From contig JANSXP010000017.1 of NCBI GenBank assembly GCA_024742875.1, positions 1-64,000 of the forward strand: a DNA stretch of 64,000 bases, written 5' to 3'. This DNA is from Planctomycetaceae bacterium. GTDB taxonomy: Bacteria; Planctomycetota; Planctomycetia; Planctomycetales; Planctomycetaceae. The notes beneath the pieces were generated by a model. That model ran no database searches. It was not told the origin of the DNA and worked only from the letters and a program-made list of their open reading frames with translations. Below are positions 55,667-64,000 of this stretch, one piece after another. Position numbers and translations under genes: made by a program. How positions within the stretch are numbered: the stretch's first letter is position 1; each line of letters starts with the position of its first letter.

Positions 55667-58546
55667 ATGCAATATCGTCGTGTATTTCCTGCTCTGCTGA
55701 TCGTCCTGCTGGTCCTGGGCCTCGCAAGTGGCCTGGTGATCCGTCGTATTCAAGGTGACAGAGTTCAGTCTCGGCGAGAACAGGTGCAGCAAGCCCTGGA
55801 CATGGGGGACCTTGCCGCCGCGCAGCGACAGGCCGAGCAACTCTTGAGCGAGCGACACGACGACGACGTGGCACGGTCAGTCGCCGCTGCGCTGGCTGAG
55901 AAGGGACGCGACGAAGAAGCCGTGCAATGGTACGAACGGCTCACGCCGGACTTGAGCCAGCCGAACATGCGAGCGGCCTGGATTCGCAAAGCGGATCTGC
56001 AGTTGCGACTCGGGCAGGCGTCGAATGCCCAGCGGACACTGCAGCAGGTCATTGATGCAGAATCCACCGAGCGAACGGCCTACCAGAAGCTGGCTCGTTT
56101 GTGGGCAGGCTTCGGGCTGCCGCTGCGGAGTGTGGCTTCTCTGCGGGATGCACCTTCTCCGGGCAACTGGGAACTGGCGGACCTTGTGCTGCTGGCGCGT
56201 GGAGGAAAAGTGTTGTTCACTCGCGAGCAGCAGGAACGCTGTTTCGATCGGAATCCTGAGGATCCACTGGTGGCCTGTGGCCTGCTGGAGCGCGCCTGGC
56301 GGAATCGGGATCTGGCGGACGTGAAACGGATTCTGACGGGCCGCGAACCCGATCTGGAAACGGCTCACCACTTTGCTCGCGCGCAGACTGCCCTGCCGGA
56401 ATTTGCAGTTTCTGTCTGGGACGGACTGCTGTACACGATTGGCCAGCCCATCCCCCGCAACCGACTGGACCTTGTTTTTGAGTTGTCCGGTGGCGATCTG
56501 AACTGGAACGTGGCGGTTGCCACCGGCAAAGTGATTGAAGCGGTGCCCTGGAGTGTCGAGGCCAACGCGCGACTGCTGAATGTCCTGCGGGCTCACGACA
56601 TGGAACAGACGGAACCGCTCAGTGCGCTGGTGCAGCAGTTGCGTCAGATTGAAGCTCTCGCCATTCCGGCGTCAACGGAAATCGAAGCTGAGGCGGCGGA
56701 TGCAGCCACGTCGGAACTGGTTGAACTGCTCTGCGGCCTGGGGCGCTTTGAGGAAGCAGATGGCTGGGCGAAACAGGCGGGTGATCAGCGTGCGGATCTG
56801 CTGCTGCTGGTAAAACGCTATCGGGAGGACTCGGCACCTTATGTCCATCCCGGGCTGGTGGACTTTGACATGACGGATCTCAATCGCACGCAGGAGGTTG
56901 TTGCTTCTGTTCCCGAACAGTTTCCCTTTCAAAATCGGTCAGATGCTGTCGGACTCGACTTCCGCTTCGACAACGGAGCCACAGCAGAGCAGGAAGGCCT
57001 CTTCATGCACCAGTGGACCGGCGGTGGAGTGGCCGTGATCGATTACGACAACGACGACTGGCCGGATGTCTGGCTGACGCAGGGAGGACAACTGCAGCAG
57101 CCGGACGTTGATGTGATTGATGCGATGTATCGTAATCAGCAGGGACGCCGCTTCAAAAAAGTGACCGGTCATTTGGGCATAGCGGAGTCCAGTTTCAGTC
57201 AGGGTGTCGCGGCAGGAGACTTCAACGATGACGGCTTTACAGATTTGTACATTGCCAACGTGGGGGCCAATCAACTGCTGATCAATCAGGGAGACGGCAC
57301 CTTTGTTGAGTGCGCATCTTTTGTGGCTTCATCCCGGAGCGTGTCCGGCGATTCGCCGCCCGCCGGCCAGAATTCCGGGCTGTGGACGACCAGCGTGGCT
57401 ATGGCCGACGTGACGGGTGACGGAATTCCTGATCTGTACGACGTCAATTATGTGCAGGGGGATAACGTCTTCACACAAACATGCGATCACGATGGCCGGC
57501 AGCGTATCTGTGGCCCCACGGATTTTCCGGCCTGCCCGGATGTCTTGCATATCGGTGACGGGAGTGGCGGCTTTCGCGCCGCTGCGGTCGAGACCACGGC
57601 GTCGGGACGCGGGATGGGCGCGGTGGTGGGCGACATCCTCAACGATGGAATCGTACGCGTGTTTGTGGCCAATGACGAATCCGCCAATCAGTTGATTCGG
57701 TTTGACGCGTCGGGACGCGTCGTGGAGGAATCGGGCCTTGTGAGTGGCCTGGCTGTGAGTGGCCTCGGGCAGCCTCAGGGCAGCATGGGCATCGCCAGTG
57801 GCGACTTTGACCGGAACGGTCGCTCCGATTTGTTTGTCACCAACTACTACTCCGAGGCCAACAATCTCTATCGCCAGGTGGAAGGCGGACAGTTTGTGGA
57901 CGAATCGTCATCTCCCAGGCTGACGCAGTCGGGGTTTGCGATGCTGGGTTTTGGCTGCCAGTTTCTGGACCTGAATGCTGATGGCTGGAACGATCTGGCC
58001 GTGGCCAATGGACACCTGGACGACTTTTCCTTTCAGGGAAAGCCGTACCGCATGCCCACGCAGGTGTACGCCAATCTGAGGGGAGAGTTGAAGCCGCTTC
58101 TGATGGACGAGTCGGACCTGAGCGTGCCGCGACTGGGGCGCGCTTTAGTCACATGGGACTGGAATCGGGATGGGCGCACCGACCTGCTGCTGGGAGATCT
58201 GGAGACACCCGTCGCACTGTTTGAACATCAGTTTCCCGGTGTTCATCCGGTTGCCGCTTTTGACATTGTTGGCACCAGCGTGTGCCGCCATCCGGTGGGC
58301 GCACAGCTGGGGCTGCCAGGCACTGCATTCCCGCAAGCCTGGATGACGGCTGGAGACGGCTATCAATGCACCAACCAGCGACGGCTGGCCGTTGCCGTGC
58401 TGCTTCAGGAGGATGTGCACTCGGTGACGGTGGACTGGGGTGACGGAGAACCGGAAACCATAAAATCCACGATCGACTTCAGTGAAAAGTCACGGCAGTA
58501 CCGGTTGATCCAGGGACGCAATCAGGTCTACGAAATTCCCCGTTGA
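55667..58546 (+). CDS. CRTAC1/ASPIC-UnbV FG-GAP repeat protein with TPR region
   Basis: 959 residues. A signal anchor (about 8-26) is followed by a helical TPR-like region (about 30-400). VCBS/FG-GAP repeats (about 430-800) have calcium-loop motifs such as DYDNDDWPDVW, DFNDDGFTDLY and DFDRNGRSDLF. A C-terminal ASPIC/UnbV domain (VTVDWGDGE...) follows. It is an extracytoplasmic binding or adhesion-type propeller, common in planctomycetes. The ligand is unknown. No good ribosome-binding site is seen upstream of the ATG. It ends 25 bp before the convergent sulfatase gene. Confidence 0.9.
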   Translation: MQYRRVFPALLIVLLVLGLASGLVIRRIQGDRVQSRREQVQQALDMGDLAAAQRQAEQLLSERHDDDVARSVAAALAEKGRDEEAVQWYERLTPDLSQPNMRAAWIRKADLQLRLGQASNAQRTLQQVIDAESTERTAYQKLARLWAGFGLPLRSVASLRDAPSPGNWELADLVLLARGGKVLFTREQQERCFDRNPEDPLVACGLLERAWRNRDLADVKRILTGREPDLETAHHFARAQTALPEFAVSVWDGLLYTIGQPIPRNRLDLVFELSGGDLNWNVAVATGKVIEAVPWSVEANARLLNVLRAHDMEQTEPLSALVQQLRQIEALAIPASTEIEAEAADAATSELVELLCGLGRFEEADGWAKQAGDQRADLLLLVKRYREDSAPYVHPGLVDFDMTDLNRTQEVVASVPEQFPFQNRSDAVGLDFRFDNGATAEQEGLFMHQWTGGGVAVIDYDNDDWPDVWLTQGGQLQQPDVDVIDAMYRNQQGRRFKKVTGHLGIAESSFSQGVAAGDFNDDGFTDLYIANVGANQLLINQGDGTFVECASFVASSRSVSGDSPPAGQNSGLWTTSVAMADVTGDGIPDLYDVNYVQGDNVFTQTCDHDGRQRICGPTDFPACPDVLHIGDGSGGFRAAAVETTASGRGMGAVVGDILNDGIVRVFVANDESANQLIRFDASGRVVEESGLVSGLAVSGLGQPQGSMGIASGDFDRNGRSDLFVTNYYSEANNLYRQVEGGQFVDESSSPRLTQSGFAMLGFGCQFLDLNADGWNDLAVANGHLDDFSFQGKPYRMPTQVYANLRGELKPLLMDESDLSVPRLGRALVTWDWNRDGRTDLLLGDLETPVALFEHQFPGVHPVAAFDIVGTSVCRHPVGAQLGLPGTAFPQAWMTAGDGYQCTNQRRLAVAVLLQEDVHSVTVDWGDGEPETIKSTIDFSEKSRQYRLIQGRNQVYEIPR

Positions 58547-58571
58547 TGCGAGGGCACCGTCTGCGGCGGGA

Positions 58572-60050
58572 TCAGTCCAGTTCCGGTATCGGATCGCCGG
58601 GCAGCACTTCTTCGCCTTCCCAGTTCACGGAGCCGTCTGCACGATACAGCAGAATACGATTCCTGCTGCCCGGCACCGGCAGGCGACTTTTCGGCAGCCA
58701 GCGACGGTGTTCCTTCACGACCGTCGCGTACTGGCTGTCGCCGGCCAGGTTCTTCCACTCATTGGGGTCAGCCTGCATGTCGTACAGTTCTTCCGAGCCA
58801 TCGGCATAGCGAATGTAGCGCCAGTCTCTGGATCGAACACCATGATTGTCGTGGTTGTGGGTTGTGATCGCCGGCCATTCACGCGCTGTGGAGTCGTCCT
58901 TCAGTTGTGGCAGCAGGCTGTGGCCTTCCAGGGTTTTGTTGGGAGGCAGTTTGCACAGGTCCAGCAGGGTTGGGTAGATGTCCAGCAATTCGGCCGGCTG
59001 TTCGCATCGGCCGCCTGCTGTGACACCGGGGCCGGCAAAAATCAGGGGCACGCGGGTCGAACGATCCCACAGGGTGTTCTTGCCGGTGATGGCCTTTTCT
59101 CCCAGATGCCAGCCATGGTCGGACCACAGCACGATGATGGTGTTGTCCGCGTGCGAGCTGGCCTCGAGGGCTTCCAGCACGCGTCCCACCTGACTGTCCA
59201 CGAAACTGGTGCACGCCAGGTAGGAACGGACCAGGTTCTTCCACTGATTGGCTTCCACGAGAAAACGATGTCGTGGTTCGGGCAGCTTCCAGTGCAGATA
59301 CCAGCTGAATCGTGGCGTGTCGTCCCGATCGTTCGCCTGGAAAGGGGGCAGCTGCAGCGAAGATTCCGGGTACAGGTCAAACCATTTCTGCGTGGCGTAA
59401 CAGGGGACGTGCGGCAGGAAAAAACCGACCGACAGGAAAAAGGGCTCTGACTGTTCAGCCTGCAGTTGTTCGACGGCCCAGGAAGCCACTTTCCAGTCAC
59501 CCTTGTCTTCATCTCTGTGCGGAAACACGCCCCAGTCCACGAGGCGATGTTCGGCGGGCGTCTCGACCAGTTTCTTTTCCGGACGCACGCCCACTCCCGG
59601 TGGAGGGCCAATCACATCGAACTCGTGGTCGCGTTTAGGGTGGCGACCATAGCCTCCGTGGTAGATTTTTCCCGTGGTCAGTGTCCTGTAGCCATGCTCA
59701 CTCAGATACTGCGGCAAAGAGACGATGTCCTGCAGGTCTTCCACCGTGCGAAACCACGGAGACAAGCCGTAGATTCCCGTGGTGGAGGGCCGCCGTCCGG
59801 TCATCAGACTGGTCCGCGACGGATTACACAACGGTGACTGGCAGTGGGCGTTCAGGAAGACGGTGCCCTGCTGAGCCAGTCGATCGATATTGGGTGTCTG
59901 GATCTGCGGGTGACCGTTCAAACAGCCAATCCAGTCGTTCTGATCATCAATGGCGATAAACAGAATGTTGGGTTTGTCGGTCGCCTGAACGCACAGTGGT
60001 TTCAGCAACAGGACGATGACAGTAACTGCGATTGAGACAATGGCCCGCAT
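58572..60050 (-). CDS. Secreted sulfatase (iduronate-2-sulfatase-like)
   Basis: 492 residues from the ATG at 60050. A signal peptide precedes NILFIAIDDQNDW with metal Asp residues, then LCNPSRTSLMTG, the canonical CxPSR formylglycine motif. FLPHVPCYA, VLWSDHGWHLGEK and WDRSTRVPLIFAGPG are characteristic of iduronate-2-sulfatase-type enzymes. It hydrolyses sulfated polysaccharide esters outside the cytoplasm. The longer frame (to 60131) has a poor start. Paired with the other sulfatase at 46737 only by function. Confidence 0.95.
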   Translation of the reverse strand: MRAIVSIAVTVIVLLLKPLCVQATDKPNILFIAIDDQNDWIGCLNGHPQIQTPNIDRLAQQGTVFLNAHCQSPLCNPSRTSLMTGRRPSTTGIYGLSPWFRTVEDLQDIVSLPQYLSEHGYRTLTTGKIYHGGYGRHPKRDHEFDVIGPPPGVGVRPEKKLVETPAEHRLVDWGVFPHRDEDKGDWKVASWAVEQLQAEQSEPFFLSVGFFLPHVPCYATQKWFDLYPESSLQLPPFQANDRDDTPRFSWYLHWKLPEPRHRFLVEANQWKNLVRSYLACTSFVDSQVGRVLEALEASSHADNTIIVLWSDHGWHLGEKAITGKNTLWDRSTRVPLIFAGPGVTAGGRCEQPAELLDIYPTLLDLCKLPPNKTLEGHSLLPQLKDDSTAREWPAITTHNHDNHGVRSRDWRYIRYADGSEELYDMQADPNEWKNLAGDSQYATVVKEHRRWLPKSRLPVPGSRNRILLYRADGSVNWEGEEVLPGDPIPELD

Positions 60051-60145
60051 GGCGTGCGCTCCTGTACGTTGAACGGTGAATTCGCTGGGCGACCGGGACC
60101 TGGTCAGGTGGGCGACTGTCTGGCAGATCACCCGTGCGGCCGGCC

Positions 60146-61648
60146 TTAGAGTGGTCGGACCACAGAGATTGGCCGCAGGTAGTCGTTGAGGGTTTCCGGC
60201 GAGACCACGCCGCCTCCCATGCCGCTTTTGCCGATGCCCGCATAGGGAACACCGTGGACCACCACGTTATGCGCGTTAATCCAGCCGTTGCCGGATTCGA
60301 AGGATTCCGCCACACGGGCGCAGCGCTGCAGATCGTTCGACCAGACACTGTTCCCCAGACCGTAGTCTGTGTCATTCGCCAGGCGGATCCCCTCTTCTTC
60401 AGATGAGAACGGAGCCAGGTAGGCCACCGGTCCGAAGATTTCTTCTCGAGCCGCCACATTGTCCAGTGAACCGGCGAGCAGAGCGGGTTTCACATAGTAG
60501 CCGCTGTGCCCCTCCACGCTGGCATCTCCGCCGGCGAGTACCAGATCGGCACCTTCCGCTGTGCCCTTCTCCAGGTACCCCAGCACCCGCTCTCGCTGAA
60601 CGGGATTGACCAGGGGGCCCATCTGACTGCCGCCGTCAAGCTGGTAGCCGATTTTGACCGCCCGCATTTTTGCCGCGCATTCGGCGACGAATTCGTCGTA
60701 GATGTCTTTGTGGATCAGCCACCGTGTGGCATCGCAGCAGACCTGCCCGGCGTGATAGGTGATTGCACCGACCAGCTTGCTGGCAGTGGCGGAAATGTTG
60801 ACGTCGTCAAAAACGACCGCCGCGCCCTTGCCTCCCAATTCGCATTTCACGGGAACGAGGTTGCGACCGCACGCCTCGGCGACCAGTCTGCCAACTTCCG
60901 GAGAACCCGTGAAGCTCATGCGGCGAAATTTGGGATTGCCGGCGACCGCCGCGCCTGCCGTTTCGCCGATGCCTGTGACCACATTGAGCACGCCCGCCGG
61001 CAGCAGGTCCAGCTGCTGCACCACATGACACAGATACAGTGCCGACAGCGGCGTATCTTCAGCCGGTTTCAGGACACACGTGTTGCCCGCGGCCAGTGCC
61101 GGACCCAGCCCCCAGCCGGCCAGCAGAAATGGAAAATTCCATGGGATGATGAAGCCGCAGGCACCCCACGGATGCCGAGCTACCCATGCCTCATGTCGCG
61201 GGACAGCAATGACGCTGCGATAATTAATCGTCTGCGCCAGATCGGCAAAGTAGCGGAACGTGTCGATGAAGTTTTCAATGTCCTCCACAGCCTGTGCGTA
61301 AATCTTGCCGCAATCCAGTGATTCAATCTGAGCAAACGCAGCTTTGCGTTCCTCCACCGCGTCTGCAATGCGGTGCAGCGCGGCGCTGCGTTCACCAATC
61401 GGCATTTTGGCCCAGCCACTGCCTTCAAAGGCTGTCACGGCCGCGTCCACGGCCGCATCGACATCCTCTTTCTGCAGTGCGGTGACCGTGGCAATGGTCT
61501 TTCCCTGCCCCGGGTCGACGACATCAAACGTCTGTCCGCTGGGCGACTCAAACCATTCGCCGTTCACAAAAGACTTGTGCAGTGACTGCTGCAGAAACGT
61601 GGCCACTTCGGGCAGCAGGTTTGTCTCAGAGGGGGCGGTGGTCGACAT
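60146..61648 (-). CDS. NAD(P)-dependent aldehyde dehydrogenase
   Basis: 500 residues, the normal family size. Motifs are PWNFPFLLAGWGLGPALAAG (cofactor-binding start), FTGSPEVG (NAD loop), CELGGKGAAVVFDD with the catalytic Glu, and GQVCCDATRW with the nucleophile Cys. EEIFGPV near the C-terminus is conserved. It oxidises an aldehyde to the acid; the substrate could be betaine aldehyde-like or other, not readable here. The start is the ATG at 61648; the upstream frame to 61708 lies before a plausible ribosome-binding region. Confidence 0.95.
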   Translation of the reverse strand: MSTTAPSETNLLPEVATFLQQSLHKSFVNGEWFESPSGQTFDVVDPGQGKTIATVTALQKEDVDAAVDAAVTAFEGSGWAKMPIGERSAALHRIADAVEERKAAFAQIESLDCGKIYAQAVEDIENFIDTFRYFADLAQTINYRSVIAVPRHEAWVARHPWGACGFIIPWNFPFLLAGWGLGPALAAGNTCVLKPAEDTPLSALYLCHVVQQLDLLPAGVLNVVTGIGETAGAAVAGNPKFRRMSFTGSPEVGRLVAEACGRNLVPVKCELGGKGAAVVFDDVNISATASKLVGAITYHAGQVCCDATRWLIHKDIYDEFVAECAAKMRAVKIGYQLDGGSQMGPLVNPVQRERVLGYLEKGTAEGADLVLAGGDASVEGHSGYYVKPALLAGSLDNVAAREEIFGPVAYLAPFSSEEEGIRLANDTDYGLGNSVWSNDLQRCARVAESFESGNGWINAHNVVVHGVPYAGIGKSGMGGGVVSPETLNDYLRPISVVRPL

Positions 61649-61848
61649 GGCTGGGCTTTCTGTAGGAGGGCCTCGACGTTGAGGTGACGGTCGTTCAGTG
61701 ACGGCCATTAGACGCAGGTTCGCTGGCGTTCATCATACCCCACACCGTTGCGAATCCAATCCTGGCGATAACGCAGGCAGGAGACCTGTCCTCGCCGGAT
61801 CCCCATTCCCCGGATACGCCGGCCTGGCGACACATTGGCTCAGCGCAC

Positions 61849-61880
61849 AAAAAAAGCCCGGCGGAAGTCTCCCGCCGGGC
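61849..61880 (-). terminator. Rho-independent terminator of the ECF sigma/membrane-protein operon
   Basis: GCCCGGCGG (61856-61864) pairs with CCGCCGGGC (61872-61880). Reading leftward a run of seven Ts follows. It is 23 bp past the stop of the membrane-protein gene. Confidence 0.93.
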
Positions 61881-61903
61881 CTCGGTTTCCTGAAGGATTA
61901 CTA

Positions 61904-62368
61904 TCATTCGTCTGCAGAGTCGGGCGATTCCGCAGGTTCCTTTTCCTTTTCCGGTGCGAACTCAAATCCCTCAACCTCTTCCATGGTCGTGCTGGACTCC
62001 GGGTCAACAATGGCCGCACTGCCCGGCTCTCCGCCAGACACCGGCAGGGTGTCGCCGTAGTCCTGTGTTCCGCCGCCCAGATTCGTCAGGACCACCAAAG
62101 CCGCACAGGCGGCCATGCTGGCCAGTACAGCTACAATGCGACTCCCGGAAGAATCCTGCTTTCTGGTGGTCGTCCCCACTGTGACGGTGGGACGTGCCTG
62201 CTCTTGTTTTCTGATGTCAGCGGGTGCTGCTTTTTCTGCGCTGGCAAGTTGTGCCCAGGTCGACGGCAACTGGTCCAGTGCCGCAGGAATTTCCTGCTGG
62301 TAAAAGGCGCCCAGCAGGCGGTCCACCTGGTCATCGCTGAGCATCTTGCTGTCTGGTTTGTCACTCAT
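61904..62368 (-). CDS. Single-pass membrane protein, likely anti-sigma partner
   Basis: 154 residues. The cytoplasmic N-terminus (about 1-77) has a short helical start (LSDDQVDRLLGAFYQQE) of the kind seen in planctomycete anti-sigma factors. One membrane segment (about 78-94) follows, then an acidic periplasmic tail (PESSTTMEEVEGFEF...). The stop codon of the ECF sigma gene overlaps its start by 8 bp, so they are translationally coupled. There is no zinc-finger anti-sigma motif, so direct inhibition of the sigma factor is inferred from context. Confidence 0.68.
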   Translation of the reverse strand: MSDKPDSKMLSDDQVDRLLGAFYQQEIPAALDQLPSTWAQLASAEKAAPADIRKQEQARPTVTVGTTTRKQDSSGSRIVAVLASMAACAALVVLTNLGGGTQDYGDTLPVSGGEPGSAAIVDPESSTTMEEVEGFEFAPEKEKEPAESPDSADE

Positions 62369-62885
62369 GAGCGTAACCCTGTTCGACGAGGAGTTCGGCC
62401 AGACGGCGACGAGCTCGAGAGAGTCTCATATCGATGGCGGCTGCCGTGCAGACCATCACCTTCGCCATTTGTGCCGATGACCAATTCAGTGCGTACTTCA
62501 TGACGAGCACCTTGCGGTCATCTTCAATCATTTTTGTCAGTGCTTCGCGAACCACTTCCCGATTTTCGTCCGAGGACATCAAATCTTCCGGAGCAGATCG
62601 CTCGCTGTTTGTCATTTCATCCAGTGTGGAAGTCAGCTTGCAGCTACTGCTCTTCCGTCGGGCAACATCCCGCAGCCAGTTTTGACCAACCCGCAACAAC
62701 CATGCTCGAGGGTCCCGAATCGGCTCCCCTGAGTAGGAGTGGTACCGAAGGAACGCCTCCTGCACGGCGTCATAGGCTCTTTCGGGATCGCTGCATTGTG
62801 AGTAGAAGATCGCCCACAATTCGCGGGAGTTCTGCCTGTACAACGCGTCCAGTTGATCCGTCTGTTGAGACGGGCCGTCCGTCAT
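62361..62885 (-). CDS. ECF-type RNA polymerase sigma factor
   Basis: 174 residues. Region 2 has AYDAVQEAFLRYHSY and DPRAWLLRVGQNWLRDVARR; region 4 has LVMKYALNWSSAQMAKVMVCTAAAIDMRLSRAR. The length is normal for a minimal ECF sigma factor. It overlaps the membrane-protein gene by 8 bp, typical of sigma/anti-sigma pairs, suggesting envelope-signal control. Confidence 0.92.
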   Translation of the reverse strand: MTDGPSQQTDQLDALYRQNSRELWAIFYSQCSDPERAYDAVQEAFLRYHSYSGEPIRDPRAWLLRVGQNWLRDVARRKSSSCKLTSTLDEMTNSERSAPEDLMSSDENREVVREALTKMIEDDRKVLVMKYALNWSSAQMAKVMVCTAAAIDMRLSRARRRLAELLVEQGYAHE

Positions 62886-63244
62886 TCTTCGTTTCCAGTC
62901 GTGAAGCAGCAGTCCGAATACCGGTTGAAATGCCGATTCGAATGCTGCAGGCGTCGAAAATCACACGGATTTCCGGGCCTCTGCCAAGCAGACGAGGTCC
63001 CTGCGGACGTCTAACCGGCCTGCTGACGTTTTTTTGCAAGCCTTCGGGAATCCGCAGGTGATGGCCGGAAAAACGGCCAAAACAGACAGGAAACATGCCG
63101 GCAACAGTCCGATTTGTCAATCCACCCCTCTGGCCGCCGGTTTCTCGTCCGCGCGAATTCGATTTCGCCGTTCGGCGATGGTGGCGAAGCTGTGCGAATC
63201 ACGATAAACAGGGGCCTGGTAACACATTACGACGAGTAGATCAT
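62886..63244. promoter_or_regulatory. Divergent promoter region of the ECF sigma operon and the ATPase gene
   Basis: 359 bp with no trusted gene. GGCCG pairs with CGGCC around a GAAAAA loop near 63063-63078, a short hairpin of unclear function. ECF operons are often self-regulated from such a region, but no matching promoter motif was identified. Confidence 0.4.
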
Positions 63245-64000
63245 ATGCCCGCAAGACAATCCACCGGTATCGCTCGCCTTGATCAGGCGCTTGGCGGAGG
63301 CCTGCTGCCGGGAACTTTGACCGTGGTGATGGGCGCCACCGGCATCGGCAAGACCCAGCTGGGCGTCAGTTACTGTCAGGCGGGGGACAACCAGGAAGGC
63401 GAGCGGGGCATCATTTTTGATATGACTACCCGCGGTGATTCTCAGAATCAGCCGGAGTATGCCCAGCGTCTGTTCAACTGGACGTTCCGTCAGCGGGAAC
63501 TGGTCGATCAGTTTGACCCCGCCCTGGTCTGGGCGGCGGAAGACATCCGCTCAGACTATCTGCATGTGTTCCACCGCGGCGGTCGGCGGGTCACGATTGG
63601 AGATATGGAACCCGAGCAGTGGCAGGAATTCAAAGCCGATCTGATGAGGCGACTCGATCAGACCATCGGCTTCTTCTACGGAAACTTTGTGCACGGTGTT
63701 CGTCGGGCTGTGATTGATGGCGTTGAGCCCACCACAAAGGATGCTGACTCTTTTCAGTTTCACCTGTTTGATTACATCTATCACCAGATCCTTCGCAAAG
63801 AGCACGACTGGCTGGCCCGTGATCTGTTTCGGGTTCACTTTCGCTCTCAGGAACAAATGGTTCAGCAGCACGCCTATGATCATCAGTCGATTGGCGGGAT
63901 GCTGCTGTACACCAGCCACGAAGTCATGCTGGATGATCTGATCACACGTCCCATTCAGTCGGGCGATGTACTTTCCAATGCCAACACTATCATTCTGATG
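63245..64000 (+). CDS. RecA/KaiC-like ATPase (3' end beyond the window)
   Basis: 252 codons from the ATG at 63245 without a stop. The start (STGIARLDQALGGGLLPGT) and the Walker A GATGIGKT match RAD55/KaiC/RecA-type ATPases, and IIFDMTT follows as an early strand. A long insertion (about 75-220) rich in aromatic and acidic residues, including IDGVEP, is not familiar from KaiC. A core-like strand (GGMLLYTSHE) then follows, near a possible Walker B partner position. It probably forms a hexamer using ATP; the role is unknown. Confidence 0.78.
   Translation, partial: MPARQSTGIARLDQALGGGLLPGTLTVVMGATGIGKTQLGVSYCQAGDNQEGERGIIFDMTTRGDSQNQPEYAQRLFNWTFRQRELVDQFDPALVWAAEDIRSDYLHVFHRGGRRVTIGDMEPEQWQEFKADLMRRLDQTIGFFYGNFVHGVRRAVIDGVEPTTKDADSFQFHLFDYIYHQILRKEHDWLARDLFRVHFRSQEQMVQQHAYDHQSIGGMLLYTSHEVMLDDLITRPIQSGDVLSNANTIILM

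Overview
The window looks like chromosomal DNA of a Planctomycetota bacterium, probably order Planctomycetales. Diagnostic content includes a PSCyt1/DUF1549/DUF1553 protein followed by a DUF1501 protein, a LEPR-XLL-type surface protein, two secreted sulfatases, a YHYH protein, a CRTAC1/UnbV-type FG-GAP protein, several Hanks-type Ser/Thr kinases and planctomycete-style ECF sigma factors. Coding density is high and third codon positions are GC-rich. I saw no tRNA, rRNA, CRISPR array, transposase, integrase or phage gene. This reads as ordinary chromosome with some lineage-specific genes, not a mobile island.

Layout. 0-6 kb: tail of a Lys/Ser/Ala-rich protein, a FliA-like sigma factor, then a two-gene unit resembling SbcCD/YhaON in which the nuclease partner has lost its catalytic motifs and the SMC-like ATPase carries DUF4332-type helix-hairpin-helix repeats. 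6-16 kb: kinase with a degenerate receiver, NagA-like deacetylase, LOG protein, tandem GNAT protein, FHA-GAF-adenylate cyclase, and an ECF sigma/kinase pair. 16-23 kb: argG, MATE exporter, RuvX overlapping an NHLRC2-like thioredoxin/NHL protein, HAD phosphatase. 23-32 kb: PSCyt1/DUF1549/DUF1553 and DUF1501 pair, and a 1268-residue repeat-rich surface protein. 32-41 kb: BshB1-like deacetylase, two small lipoproteins, a membrane protein, thiL, a VanZ-like protein, hflK-hflC, a shrunken SthA-like flavoprotein and an RluD-like pseudouridine synthase. 41-50 kb: zinc-ribbon kinase, YHYH protein, GT39-like membrane protein with a local frameshift signature, sulfatase, a 57-residue acidic protein coupled to an SRAP protein, and a DedA/VTT protein. 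50-64 kb: large secreted protein, LhgO, HemQ, ferredoxin, SRP RNA, CRTAC1-like protein, sulfatase, aldehyde dehydrogenase, an ECF sigma/membrane-protein pair, and the start of a RecA/KaiC-like ATPase.

Genes that appear to work together: the SbcD-like/SMC-like pair (DNA ends or repair), the sigma/kinase pair and the sigma/membrane-protein pair (signal-controlled transcription), hflK-hflC (membrane proteolysis control), PSCyt1 plus DUF1501 (planctomycete outer-compartment polymer or redox metabolism, function unsettled), and RuvX/NHLRC2-like (overlapping, translationally coupled). The strongest candidates for something undescribed are the pseudo-nuclease/SMC pair, the truncated SthA-like protein, the small acidic protein coupled to a divergent SRAP protein, and the nine-copy repeat in the giant surface protein. 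Starts were often moved from the longest reading frame using ribosome-binding sites and family alignments. All functions come from reading the sequence by eye; no database search was run.
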